A stretch of DNA of 51,671 bases. It comes from Clostridia bacterium (lineage in GTDB: Bacteria; Bacillota_A; Clostridia; UMGS1883). This document shows positions 1-7,438 of this stretch, piece after piece; position 1 is the stretch's first letter, and every line of letters starts with the position of its first letter. The translations under genes and the position numbers were made by a program. The notes under the pieces are model-generated. The model was not told the DNA's origin and searched no databases. It saw only the letters and a program-made list of their open reading frames with translations. The DNA lies in assembly GCA_017467965.1 (NCBI GenBank), contig JAFUJZ010000005.1, positions 1-51,671 on the forward strand, given 5' to 3'.

Positions 1-1329
1 GACGTGCTCGTTATTGGCGGTGGCGGTGCAGGTAGTAGTGCAGCTATCGAAGCTCACGAAGCAGGTGCAAACGTTATGATTGTTACAAAGCTCCGTATCG
101 GCGATGCCAACACAATGATGGCAGAAGGCGGTATTCAGGCAGCTGACAAGGCTAATGACTCTCCTGTTCAGCACTACATCGATGCATTCGGCGGCGGTCA
201 CTTTGCAGCTCGTCCCGAGCTTTTAAAGAGACTTGTTATGGAAGCTCCCGATGCTATCCGTTGGTTAAATGACCTCGGCGTTATGTTCGATAAAACCGAA
301 GACGGCACAATGGTTACAACACACGGTGGCGGTACAAGCCGCAAGAGAATGCACGCTTGTAAGGACTATTCCGGTGCTGAAATCATGCGTACACTCCGTG
401 ACGAAGTTATCAACCGCAAGATTCCCGTAATTGAATTTACATCCGCTGTTGAACTTATCAAGGACGATAAGGGTCAGGTTGCAGGTGCTGTTCTCCTCAA
501 CATGGAAACAGGCGATTACATGGTAGCAAAGGCTAAGACTGTTATCATCGCAACAGGCGGTGCAGGCAGACTCCACTACCAGGGTTTCCCCACTTCCAAC
601 CATTACGGTGCAACAGCCGACGGATTAATCCTTGGTTACCGTGCAGGTGCTCCCCTTCTTTACCAGGATACTATCCAGTATCACCCCACAGGTGTTGCAT
701 ATCCTGCACAGATTTTCGGTGCACTCGTTACTGAAAAGGTTCGTTCCATCGGTGCTATGCTCGTTAACAAGGATGGCGAAGCTTATGCTCACCCCCTCGA
801 AACTCGTGACGTTTCCGCATCCGCTATTATCCGCGAATGTGCTAACGGCAAAGGCGTTGATACACCTCTTGGCTCCGGCGTATGGCTCGATACTCCCATG
901 ATTGAAATCCTTCACGGCGAAGGCACAATCGAAAAGAGAATCCCTGCAATGCTCAGAATGTACCTTAACTACGGTATCGATATGAGAAAAGAACCCATCC
1001 TCGTTTACCCCACACTTCACTACCAGAACGGTGGTTTAGAGATTGGCGGCGACGGCTTTACAAAGGCTATCGACAACCTCCTCGTTGCAGGTGAAGCAGT
1101 TGGCGGTATCCACGGCAGAAACCGTCTTATGGGTAACTCTCTTCTTGACATTATCGTATTCGGTCGTAATGCAGGTAAGGCAGCTGCAGCTAAAGCTAAG
1201 GACGTTGAGCTCGGTACAATGAACCTTGACCACGTTAAGGCATACGCTGAAGAATTGAAGGCAGCAGGTCTTGAATCCGAACAGGTTTCTCCCCTCTTAC
1301 TCCCCAAGTACGCTCGTCACGAAAGATAA
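1..1329 (+). CDS. Fumarate reductase/succinate dehydrogenase-like flavoprotein (5'-truncated)
   Basis: FAD-dependent oxidoreductase of the FrdA/SdhA/L-aspartate oxidase family. The reading frame is open at the left edge, so the true start lies upstream. Numbering from the GTG at position 4: dinucleotide-binding GGGGAG at 5-10, MAEGG at 39-43, HGGGTSRKR near 107, QYHPTG with His227, Arg268 in the TRDVSAS segment, His339 in LHYQNGG, and Arg374 in GRNRLMGNS. These match the substrate-binding and proton-transfer residues of fumarate reductases. The position that carries the covalent-FAD histidine in membrane FrdA/SdhA is Asn36, so FAD is probably non-covalent. The protein ends about 50 residues after the FAD domain, without the usual C-terminal helical domain. 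It lies in front of fumarase genes, so a fumarate/succinate role is likely. L-aspartate oxidase is less likely because no nadA or nadC is adjacent. Confidence 0.85.
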   Translation, partial: DVLVIGGGGAGSSAAIEAHEAGANVMIVTKLRIGDANTMMAEGGIQAADKANDSPVQHYIDAFGGGHFAARPELLKRLVMEAPDAIRWLNDLGVMFDKTEDGTMVTTHGGGTSRKRMHACKDYSGAEIMRTLRDEVINRKIPVIEFTSAVELIKDDKGQVAGAVLLNMETGDYMVAKAKTVIIATGGAGRLHYQGFPTSNHYGATADGLILGYRAGAPLLYQDTIQYHPTGVAYPAQIFGALVTEKVRSIGAMLVNKDGEAYAHPLETRDVSASAIIRECANGKGVDTPLGSGVWLDTPMIEILHGEGTIEKRIPAMLRMYLNYGIDMRKEPILVYPTLHYQNGGLEIGGDGFTKAIDNLLVAGEAVGGIHGRNRLMGNSLLDIIVFGRNAGKAAAAKAKDVELGTMNLDHVKAYAEELKAAGLESEQVSPLLLPKYARHER

Positions 1330-1340
1330 TTACAAAACAA

Positions 1341-1368
1341 ACAGGAACACGGTTTCCCGTGTTCCTGT
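1341..1368 (+). terminator. Intercistronic hairpin between flavoprotein and fumarase alpha
   Basis: A perfect 12-bp stem (ACAGGAACACGG at 1341-1352, complement at 1357-1368) with a 4-nt loop. What follows is A/T mixed rather than a clean T run. The fumarase ribosome binding site starts 12 bases later, leaving no room for a promoter. I infer a partial terminator or mRNA-stabilising hairpin inside one operon. Confidence 0.6.
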
Positions 1369-1395
1369 CTTAAAAATTTTGGAGGTGACTACACT

Positions 1396-2238
1396 ATGCG
1401 CGAAATTCAGGTACAGACAATTACAGATGTAGTTGAAAAGCTTTGTATCGAAGCTAACCAGTTCCTCCCCAAGGACGTGCAGGATGCTATCAAGACTTGC
1501 CGTGCTTGCGAAGACTGGGATATTGCAAAAGGTGTATTAGATAACATTATCACAAACTATGAAATCGCAGAAAAAGAATGTGTTCCGATTTGTCAGGACA
1601 CAGGTATGGCTTGCGTATTTCTTGAAATCGGTCAGGATGTTCACTTTGTTGGCGGCAACCTTACAGACGCTATCAACGAAGGTATACGTCGCGGCTACGC
1701 TAACGGCTACCTTCGTAAGAGCGTTGTTGCAGACCCCGTTCGCCGCGGTAACACAGGCGACAACACTCCCGCAATGATTTATACAGAAATCGTTGACGGC
1801 GAAAGTGTTAAGGTTACTGTAGGTCCTAAGGGCTTCGGTAGCGAAAACATGAGTGCAATCCGTATGTTCAAGCCCTCTGCAGGCTTACAGGGCATTAAGG
1901 ATTTCATCCTTGAAACTGTTGAAATCGCAGGTCCTAACCCCTGTCCTCCCATGACAATCGGTGTTGGTATCGGCGGTACATTCGATAAGGCTGCTCTCCT
2001 TGCTAAAAAGGCTCTTATGCGTCCTATCGATGTTCCCAACCCCGACCCCTTCTATGCAGATTTGGAAAAGGAAATGCTTGAAAAGGTTAACAAACTCGGC
2101 ATTGGTCCTCAGGGCTTTGGTGGTAAGAGTACAGCTATCGGTTTAAATATCGAAACATTGCCCACACATATCGCAGGTATGCCCTGTGCTATCAACATCA
2201 ACTGCCACGTAACAAGACATAAGTCGGAGGTGATATAA
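1396..2238 (+). CDS. fumA: Fumarate hydratase class I, alpha subunit
   Basis: N-terminal half of a two-subunit, iron-sulfur-dependent class I fumarase (TtdA/FumA-N family), which interconverts fumarate and malate. 280 residues, the usual size. Three cysteines sit where the [4Fe-4S] ligands are expected: Cys66 in PICQDTG, Cys183 in NPCPPM and Cys270 in NCHVTRH. The start ATG has a GGAGGTG ribosome binding site 8 bases upstream. The stop overlaps the ATG of the beta subunit (TAATG), indicating translational coupling. Tartrate dehydratase is the main alternative, but the neighbouring fumarate reductase-like gene favours fumarase. The cluster is oxygen-labile in this family, which fits an anaerobe. 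Confidence 0.93.
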   Translation: MREIQVQTITDVVEKLCIEANQFLPKDVQDAIKTCRACEDWDIAKGVLDNIITNYEIAEKECVPICQDTGMACVFLEIGQDVHFVGGNLTDAINEGIRRGYANGYLRKSVVADPVRRGNTGDNTPAMIYTEIVDGESVKVTVGPKGFGSENMSAIRMFKPSAGLQGIKDFILETVEIAGPNPCPPMTIGVGIGGTFDKAALLAKKALMRPIDVPNPDPFYADLEKEMLEKVNKLGIGPQGFGGKSTAIGLNIETLPTHIAGMPCAININCHVTRHKSEVI

Positions 2239-2798
2239 TGGAAAAGAGAATTACACTCCCCTTAACAAAAGAACTTGCAAAAACTCTTAAAGCAGGCGAC
2301 AGCGTGCTTTTAACAGGTACAATCTACACATCCCGTGACGCAGGTCACAAGAGAATGTGTGAATCTATCGCAAAAGGTGAGCCTCTTCCATTTGACCCTA
2401 CTGATGCAACAATCTACTACGTAGGTCCTACTCCTGCAAAGCCCGGTCAGGTTATCGGTTCTGCAGGCCCTACAACAAGCGGTCGTATGGATGCTTACGC
2501 ACCCACAATGATGGCTGTAGGCGCACGTGGTATGATAGGTAAAGGCGCTCGTCTTCCCGAAGTTGTTGAAGCTATGAAGGAACATAGCGGCGTATACTTC
2601 GGTGCTATCGGCGGTGCAGGTGCACTACTCGCAAAGTGCATTAAGAGTGCAGAACTCATCGCATTTGAAGACTTGGGTGCAGAAGCACTCAGAAAGCTCT
2701 ACGTAGAAGATATGCCCCTCGTTGTTATCATTGACAGCGAAGGTAATAACCTCTACGAACAGGGCAGAAATGCTTATTTAGCTGCTCATAATGAATAA
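2238..2798 (+). CDS. fumB: Fumarate hydratase class I, beta subunit
   Basis: C-terminal partner of the class I fumarase, 186 residues. Conserved stretches visible are TSRDAGHKR at 32-40, GPTTSGRMD at 77-85 and the GARGMIGKG segment near 95-103, which form the substrate-binding part of the active site in this family. The ATG overlaps the alpha-subunit stop by one base, and GGAGG lies 7 bases upstream of it inside the alpha gene. It is the last gene of the operon and is followed by a strong terminator. The symbol follows alpha/beta subunit usage for split fumarases, not the E. coli isozyme fumB. Confidence 0.92.
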   Translation: MEKRITLPLTKELAKTLKAGDSVLLTGTIYTSRDAGHKRMCESIAKGEPLPFDPTDATIYYVGPTPAKPGQVIGSAGPTTSGRMDAYAPTMMAVGARGMIGKGARLPEVVEAMKEHSGVYFGAIGGAGALLAKCIKSAELIAFEDLGAEALRKLYVEDMPLVVIIDSEGNNLYEQGRNAYLAAHNE

Positions 2799-2801
2799 GT
2801 A

Positions 2802-2848
2802 TATATAAAAGAAAGACTTGGGAAATTCCCAAGTCTTTCTTTTATATA
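2802..2848 (+). terminator. Rho-independent terminator after fumarase beta
   Basis: A perfect 22-bp inverted repeat with a 3-nt loop. The left arm contains AAAGAAAGACTTGGGA, and the right arm ends in TCTTTCTTTTATATA. It starts 4 bases after the stop codon. Confidence 0.85.
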
Positions 2849-2850
2849 TA

Positions 2851-2879
2851 CTGTAGGGACCAGCGTCCCCAACGGTCCA
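2851..2879. repeat. Possible dispersed intergenic repeat fragment
   Basis: CTGTAGGGACCAGCGTCCCC and the following AACGGTCC can fold as GGGAC/GTCCC or GGACC/GGTCC. From memory it resembles short GC-rich interspersed repeats near gene ends in Clostridia. There is only one copy in this window, so the call rests on recall and not on copy number here. Confidence 0.3.
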
Positions 2880-2945
2880 AAATAACACATAAGGAGGGAA
2901 TTCACTTCACGATTGTGTGAAAGTAGCGATTATTCTCCGTTTATT

Positions 2946-3004
2946 AAAAAAAATAGGGAAAACACTCATGCTCCGTGGTTACTCCGGAACATGACTGCTC
3001 TCCC
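2946..3004 (-). terminator. Probable terminator downstream of the GH3 gene
   Basis: On the minus strand, AGGGA pairs with TCCCT around an inner CATG-TCCG/CGGA-CATG hairpin (plus coordinates 2967-2993), followed by a run of eight T. It lies about 90 bases past the GH3 stop. The stem is imperfect. The rest of 2850-3093 shows no convincing gene. Confidence 0.45.
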
Positions 3005-3093
3005 TGAAAGGCAATTAAATTATACCTTATATTGAAACACTTTTCAATAGAAAAATGTGACTTTTTGTTACCAATTTGTGTCTTTATTAGAAA

Positions 3094-6000
3094 TCATTTT
3101 CCAATCGTCCTTGTTTGTGCTTCCTTAATGGGTGTCATGGTACTAATTCCATTCCAAGTGAAGATTTTGATATAATCCATAGTGTCAATATAGGGTATTG
3201 CGGTGGTCTCGCTGATAAATATTGCCTTTAAAAGACTTCCATCAGCATTATATATACCGACTATGCACTCTTCAGCGGTCTCCACGACGATACCCTCTCC
3301 TGTGGGTGCTGTGTATATCTCAGCTTCCCAAAGAGACACTATATTATTTGAGTTGGCGGTTGTGTAAATAGTCACGTATCGTCCCTTTTGGTACAAAACA
3401 TCAAAGGTTTCCTTATCGCCTTCGCCGCCGTTGTAGCCACTGCCTATGGACTTAAGGTTTTCTTTCTTGTATCCCTCGGGAACAGTAAACTTTCCGTTTA
3501 CAACAGTAGGTTCATTCGTCACATAAATATTATACGTACTTTCTCTGCCGTCACCAAACCAGTAAGTACCAACGCCTACAATAGTATTTTCTTCACCAAG
3601 GTCAATACAGATTGCCTGATTTACACCCTTATTATATGCACTCCAACGGGTAGAGAGGTTACCGTCAATTACGTTATTTGCAACATATGTATTGTTTTCG
3701 GTATATGTAGCTGTTGCACCTATTGCCCCTTTATACATCTCGCCTTCAAGAACGGTATATAAAGCCTCTGTAACGCCGTCTTCTGCCGTAACAGTAACAA
3801 TGTCGCCAAAGCTCATAAAACCGTCTTCGTCAGCATCTGTGAGCTTAATTTCTCCATTATAAAGGTTTCTAACAGTTTCGTTAGCATCTGCAGCACTAAC
3901 CACACTCGTCATATAAATAACCTTTTCGGTATTGTCAACAATGGCATTTTCAACCGCTACAATGTCTGTTATATTACGGTATACTTCCTGTATTATATAT
4001 TCGGTCTTGACACCGTTTTGATCTGTTACGATAAATTTCTCATCGGTATTTACCCAAGTGTCATTTTCACCGACAAATTCCATTGTAGCCTGTCCATTGA
4101 GTTTAAGCTTACTTACCGCATCGCTTGTTGTCTCGCCTGTCCACATTCCGATTGTTTTGTTATCTTCATCGATGATGTATTCATCACTTGATAATTTCCA
4201 ACCGTAAATTTCTATCTCCCACAGTGTAGGACCGAATGCACCTACTGCATCTGTTGTTTTAAGATTCACAAACCGTGCATACTCGTTCACATTGTCTGAA
4301 TGAAGTGTTGTATAATTCGTGTCACCTTTTGTGACCAGTTCATACCCCTGTGATTCAAAATCACGGTTTTTATCAGTATCGCTCCAATAGCCAGCCGAGG
4401 ATGAATCTGCCATGCGTATCTCATAGGAATAGCTTCTTTCACTTCCCTTGTAGTAACTCACATCAACCCTCGTTACATGATAATCATCTCCAAGGTCAAC
4501 CTCAAGCCAGTCGTTCCATACATAGTTACTAGAAAATCCCGACCAACGTGTGTTATAGTCACCGTCAACAGCATTCGTTGCAGGATATCCCGATTCGGTC
4601 TTGGATGCCTTTACGTTTTTACGGAGTGCAAGGCTTTCGCCTGATATTTCAAATATCTTTTCAGTAACGCCGTCCTCTGCAGTGACAAGTATCTTCATAC
4701 CTATTTCAAGTGCTGTGTTTTCGTCAGTTACCGTATTGCCGTCTTTATCCAAAAGCACATAACTTTGTCCGTATGTTGCAGATATACTGTCCAGGAACTC
4801 GCCCCATGTAACAGTGTCCTCAATTTTTATTTTGCCGTCACTTACGGTTATTTTTTCGTTATCAACGCTTACAGTAACATTGTAGTCAAAATCTTCATCT
4901 GCGAGCAAGAGAGCATCCTCGGTTTTTAAAACAAAGCGGAGTACTCTTTCTGCGCTACGGTTCACCTGCCAACGTGAAAGCCAGCCGTCATTAAGTGCGC
5001 TGTATACGTTTTCGGGTCTGGGACTGTCTGCAGGTGCCTTTAAATCGTTACCAGCCTCAATTTCCTGTGCATGGGAAACATTAGTTGTTCTGAAGTCTGT
5101 CATAACAAAGCCGTCATAGCCCCATTCGTTACGGAGTATCTCTGTCAAAAGCTGATAACTGCCCGAAGTTTGCGTGCCGTTGATGCGGTTGTAGGATGAC
5201 ATTATTGACCAAGGATCGCTCTCTTTTATTGCAATTTCGTAGCCCTTGAGGTATATCTCTCGTGCAGCACGTTCGCTTATTCTGCTATCGTTTCCCCACC
5301 TGCCTTTTTCCTGGTTGTTAAAGGCAAAGTGCTTTAACTGCGATGCAAATTTTCTACTCTGTACACCGCGTGTTATAGCCGCACCGATTTTGCCCGTAAC
5401 ATACGGGTCTTCTGCAAAATATTCAAAGTTACGTCCGCACAAGGGGTCACGGTGTATGTTCATGCCCGGTGCCTGCCAGAGGCTCATGCCGAAATATCTG
5501 GCTTCGTCTGCCATTGCAGCACCCAGCTGTTCTATGAGCTCTTCATTCCATGTACATGCCTGCATCGTGGCGCAGGGGTAGAATGTACTTGTTGTTTCCC
5601 ATGTACTCTGACTTCCGTTATACTGTATACCTGCAGGACCGTTTGATGTGCCTATAATCGGCACTCCGTATGCGTCTAAGCCTGCAATGCCTGTTCTGTG
5701 ACCCTTGCCCGATACCGGCGACGTACAGCCTGTAAGCTTAACTGCTTCTTCATCTGTTAATCTTGCAACAAAGGCTTCAAGCATTTTTGTGTCCTCATCA
5801 CTTTCGCCGTCGGAAAACGCTTTTGCAAGCTCGTTAAATGTGATGAACGCATCTTCATTCTCGGTTACATCATCAGCGGTATAAACTGCCTTATATCTTG
5901 CGTCAACGTCCTCTTCGGGATTAAGCGACACGGGAGCGTTTTCCTTTTGTTCAATTGTTTCGTATGTTCCGTCACTTGCAAGTCTCTCATTGAATTTTGA

Positions 6001-7371
6001 TGTATCGGGCACAAGGTGATGCTCCAATTGCTCTACAAGCTCTGTTTCGTCTAAAATAAAGCTGTCTGTATAGGATGCTCTTACACTGTTACCCACATAA
6101 AACTCATACTCGCCCTCTTCCAATACATATGCCGCTTCATAACCTGTCATGCCTGTATCATCATAGCTTGAGAGTGTATCAAAGGGGATTGTGATTACAA
6201 CCTCTTCACTGTCACCTTTTCCCAACTCCTCTGTTTTATAAAAACCGCAAAGCACACGATTGGGTTGTGTGAGGTTTGTTTCAGGCTTTTTTACATATAC
6301 CTGTATAACCTCTTTACCCGGATACTCACCATTATTTGTAATGGTTGCGGTGACTTCCACCTGTCTTTCTCTGCCTTCGCCTGTAACAGCTACTATTTCG
6401 TCTGTGATTTCAAAATCCGCATAGGTTAAACCGTAACCAAAGGGATAATTGACTTTATCTTTAGCCCCGGGTATAGTTTCAAAATATCTGTAGCCAACAA
6501 AAATATCTTCTTTGTAGTTTGTATAGCTACTGTTACCAAAGTTGGTACTTGACGGATAATCCGTATAATTTGCAGCCCATGTATCAACCAATTTACCCGA
6601 AGGATAGCTATCACCCATTAAAACATCGACCATAGCGGAGCCTCCTACCATACCCGGGAGTGAAACATACAGCACAGCATCAATAGCCTCGTCCTTTAAC
6701 CAATCCGACTCTATAACACCCGTTACGTTAAGAATAACAATAACCTTGTCAAAGCCTGCGCTCTTCACATAGTTAATCATGTTCTTTTCTTTCGTATTGA
6801 GCTTAAAATCGCCCTCACTGTTACTTCTGTCGCTATCCTCACCTGCAGGGCGTCCGATGGTGATAATAGCAGTGTCGGAAGCTGCAGCAGCACTCTTAAC
6901 AGCATCTTCGCTAATCTCCATTTCTCCCCAATACTTTAACACAGCACCCTGTTTTGTGCCGTAGCCGTAGGTGCGACCATCCTGCGCCCAGTAGTTGTTG
7001 TAGTAGGTTTCGTAGGAATTGAGTAGTTCCTCGTAAAGCTCAATTTCGCCTGCCTCTTCCTTTGCCTTAAGTGCCTCGTAAAGGCTTATGTAGTCAACTC
7101 TTTCATTTTTACTGTTAAAGTTGCCGCTGCCGCCACCGCCATAGATAAAGTCAATCTGGTTGATGCCGAAAACAGCAATCCTTTCGCCCTTATCAAGAGG
7201 AAGTGCACCGTTATTTTCAAGGAGCACCATGCCCTCCTCGGCAACCACCTTTGCCATGGTAAGCCCGTCCATATTGCCTGTCAAATCACTCGGAGCAGCA
7301 TTATATGCAAACGCAGGTATGGCGGAAAATGCCATAAATAACGCCAATAGTAAAGATAAAACTTTTCTCAT
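3094..7371 (-). CDS. Secreted GH3 beta-glycosidase with swapped domain order and two discoidin domains
   Basis: 1425 residues with a signal peptide (MRKVLSLLLALFMAFSAIPA then FA). Domain order is unusual. The GH3 C-terminal alpha/beta sandwich comes first (about 35-270, with GEDSDR at 177-182), then a fibronectin III-like domain (about 340-435). The catalytic TIM-barrel N-domain follows (about 530-815) with KHF at 680-682 and the predicted nucleophile Asp759 in GFVMTDF. This reversed arrangement is known in some clostridial and ruminococcal GH3 enzymes. After it come two F5/8-type-C (CBM32-like) domains at about 918-1060 and 1230-1370, separated by beta-rich linkers. The last ~50 residues are a module shared with the BNR protein. 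The start is supported by AAAGGAG upstream. It is probably co-transcribed with the BNR gene. Substrate (beta-glucoside, beta-xyloside or other) cannot be told. Confidence 0.9.
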   Translation of the reverse strand: MRKVLSLLLALFMAFSAIPAFAYNAAPSDLTGNMDGLTMAKVVAEEGMVLLENNGALPLDKGERIAVFGINQIDFIYGGGGSGNFNSKNERVDYISLYEALKAKEEAGEIELYEELLNSYETYYNNYWAQDGRTYGYGTKQGAVLKYWGEMEISEDAVKSAAAASDTAIITIGRPAGEDSDRSNSEGDFKLNTKEKNMINYVKSAGFDKVIVILNVTGVIESDWLKDEAIDAVLYVSLPGMVGGSAMVDVLMGDSYPSGKLVDTWAANYTDYPSSTNFGNSSYTNYKEDIFVGYRYFETIPGAKDKVNYPFGYGLTYADFEITDEIVAVTGEGRERQVEVTATITNNGEYPGKEVIQVYVKKPETNLTQPNRVLCGFYKTEELGKGDSEEVVITIPFDTLSSYDDTGMTGYEAAYVLEEGEYEFYVGNSVRASYTDSFILDETELVEQLEHHLVPDTSKFNERLASDGTYETIEQKENAPVSLNPEEDVDARYKAVYTADDVTENEDAFITFNELAKAFSDGESDEDTKMLEAFVARLTDEEAVKLTGCTSPVSGKGHRTGIAGLDAYGVPIIGTSNGPAGIQYNGSQSTWETTSTFYPCATMQACTWNEELIEQLGAAMADEARYFGMSLWQAPGMNIHRDPLCGRNFEYFAEDPYVTGKIGAAITRGVQSRKFASQLKHFAFNNQEKGRWGNDSRISERAAREIYLKGYEIAIKESDPWSIMSSYNRINGTQTSGSYQLLTEILRNEWGYDGFVMTDFRTTNVSHAQEIEAGNDLKAPADSPRPENVYSALNDGWLSRWQVNRSAERVLRFVLKTEDALLLADEDFDYNVTVSVDNEKITVSDGKIKIEDTVTWGEFLDSISATYGQSYVLLDKDGNTVTDENTALEIGMKILVTAEDGVTEKIFEISGESLALRKNVKASKTESGYPATNAVDGDYNTRWSGFSSNYVWNDWLEVDLGDDYHVTRVDVSYYKGSERSYSYEIRMADSSSAGYWSDTDKNRDFESQGYELVTKGDTNYTTLHSDNVNEYARFVNLKTTDAVGAFGPTLWEIEIYGWKLSSDEYIIDEDNKTIGMWTGETTSDAVSKLKLNGQATMEFVGENDTWVNTDEKFIVTDQNGVKTEYIIQEVYRNITDIVAVENAIVDNTEKVIYMTSVVSAADANETVRNLYNGEIKLTDADEDGFMSFGDIVTVTAEDGVTEALYTVLEGEMYKGAIGATATYTENNTYVANNVIDGNLSTRWSAYNKGVNQAICIDLGEENTIVGVGTYWFGDGRESTYNIYVTNEPTVVNGKFTVPEGYKKENLKSIGSGYNGGEGDKETFDVLYQKGRYVTIYTTANSNNIVSLWEAEIYTAPTGEGIVVETAEECIVGIYNADGSLLKAIFISETTAIPYIDTMDYIKIFTWNGISTMTPIKEAQTRTIGK

Positions 7372-7390
7372 TGTATTTTCTCCTTTTAAA

Positions 7391-7426
7391 AGAAACAGTA
7401 TAGTATAAGTATACTATACTGTTTCT
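7391..7426 (-). terminator. 17-bp perfect palindrome between BNR and GH3 genes
   Basis: Arms 7391-7407 and 7410-7426 are exact reverse complements (AGAAACAGTATAGTATA) with a 2-base centre. On the minus strand it ends in a short T-rich stretch, so it can act as a terminator for the BNR gene. It ends only a few bases before the GH3 ribosome binding site. An operator or mRNA-stability role is an alternative. Confidence 0.6.
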
Positions 7427-7438
7427 TTCATTTCAAGC

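Noticed and set aside
2899..3050. Region past fumarase considered as a riboswitch or 6S-like RNA
   Set aside because: The only convincing structure ends in a T run on the minus strand, so a terminator for GH3 explains it more simply.
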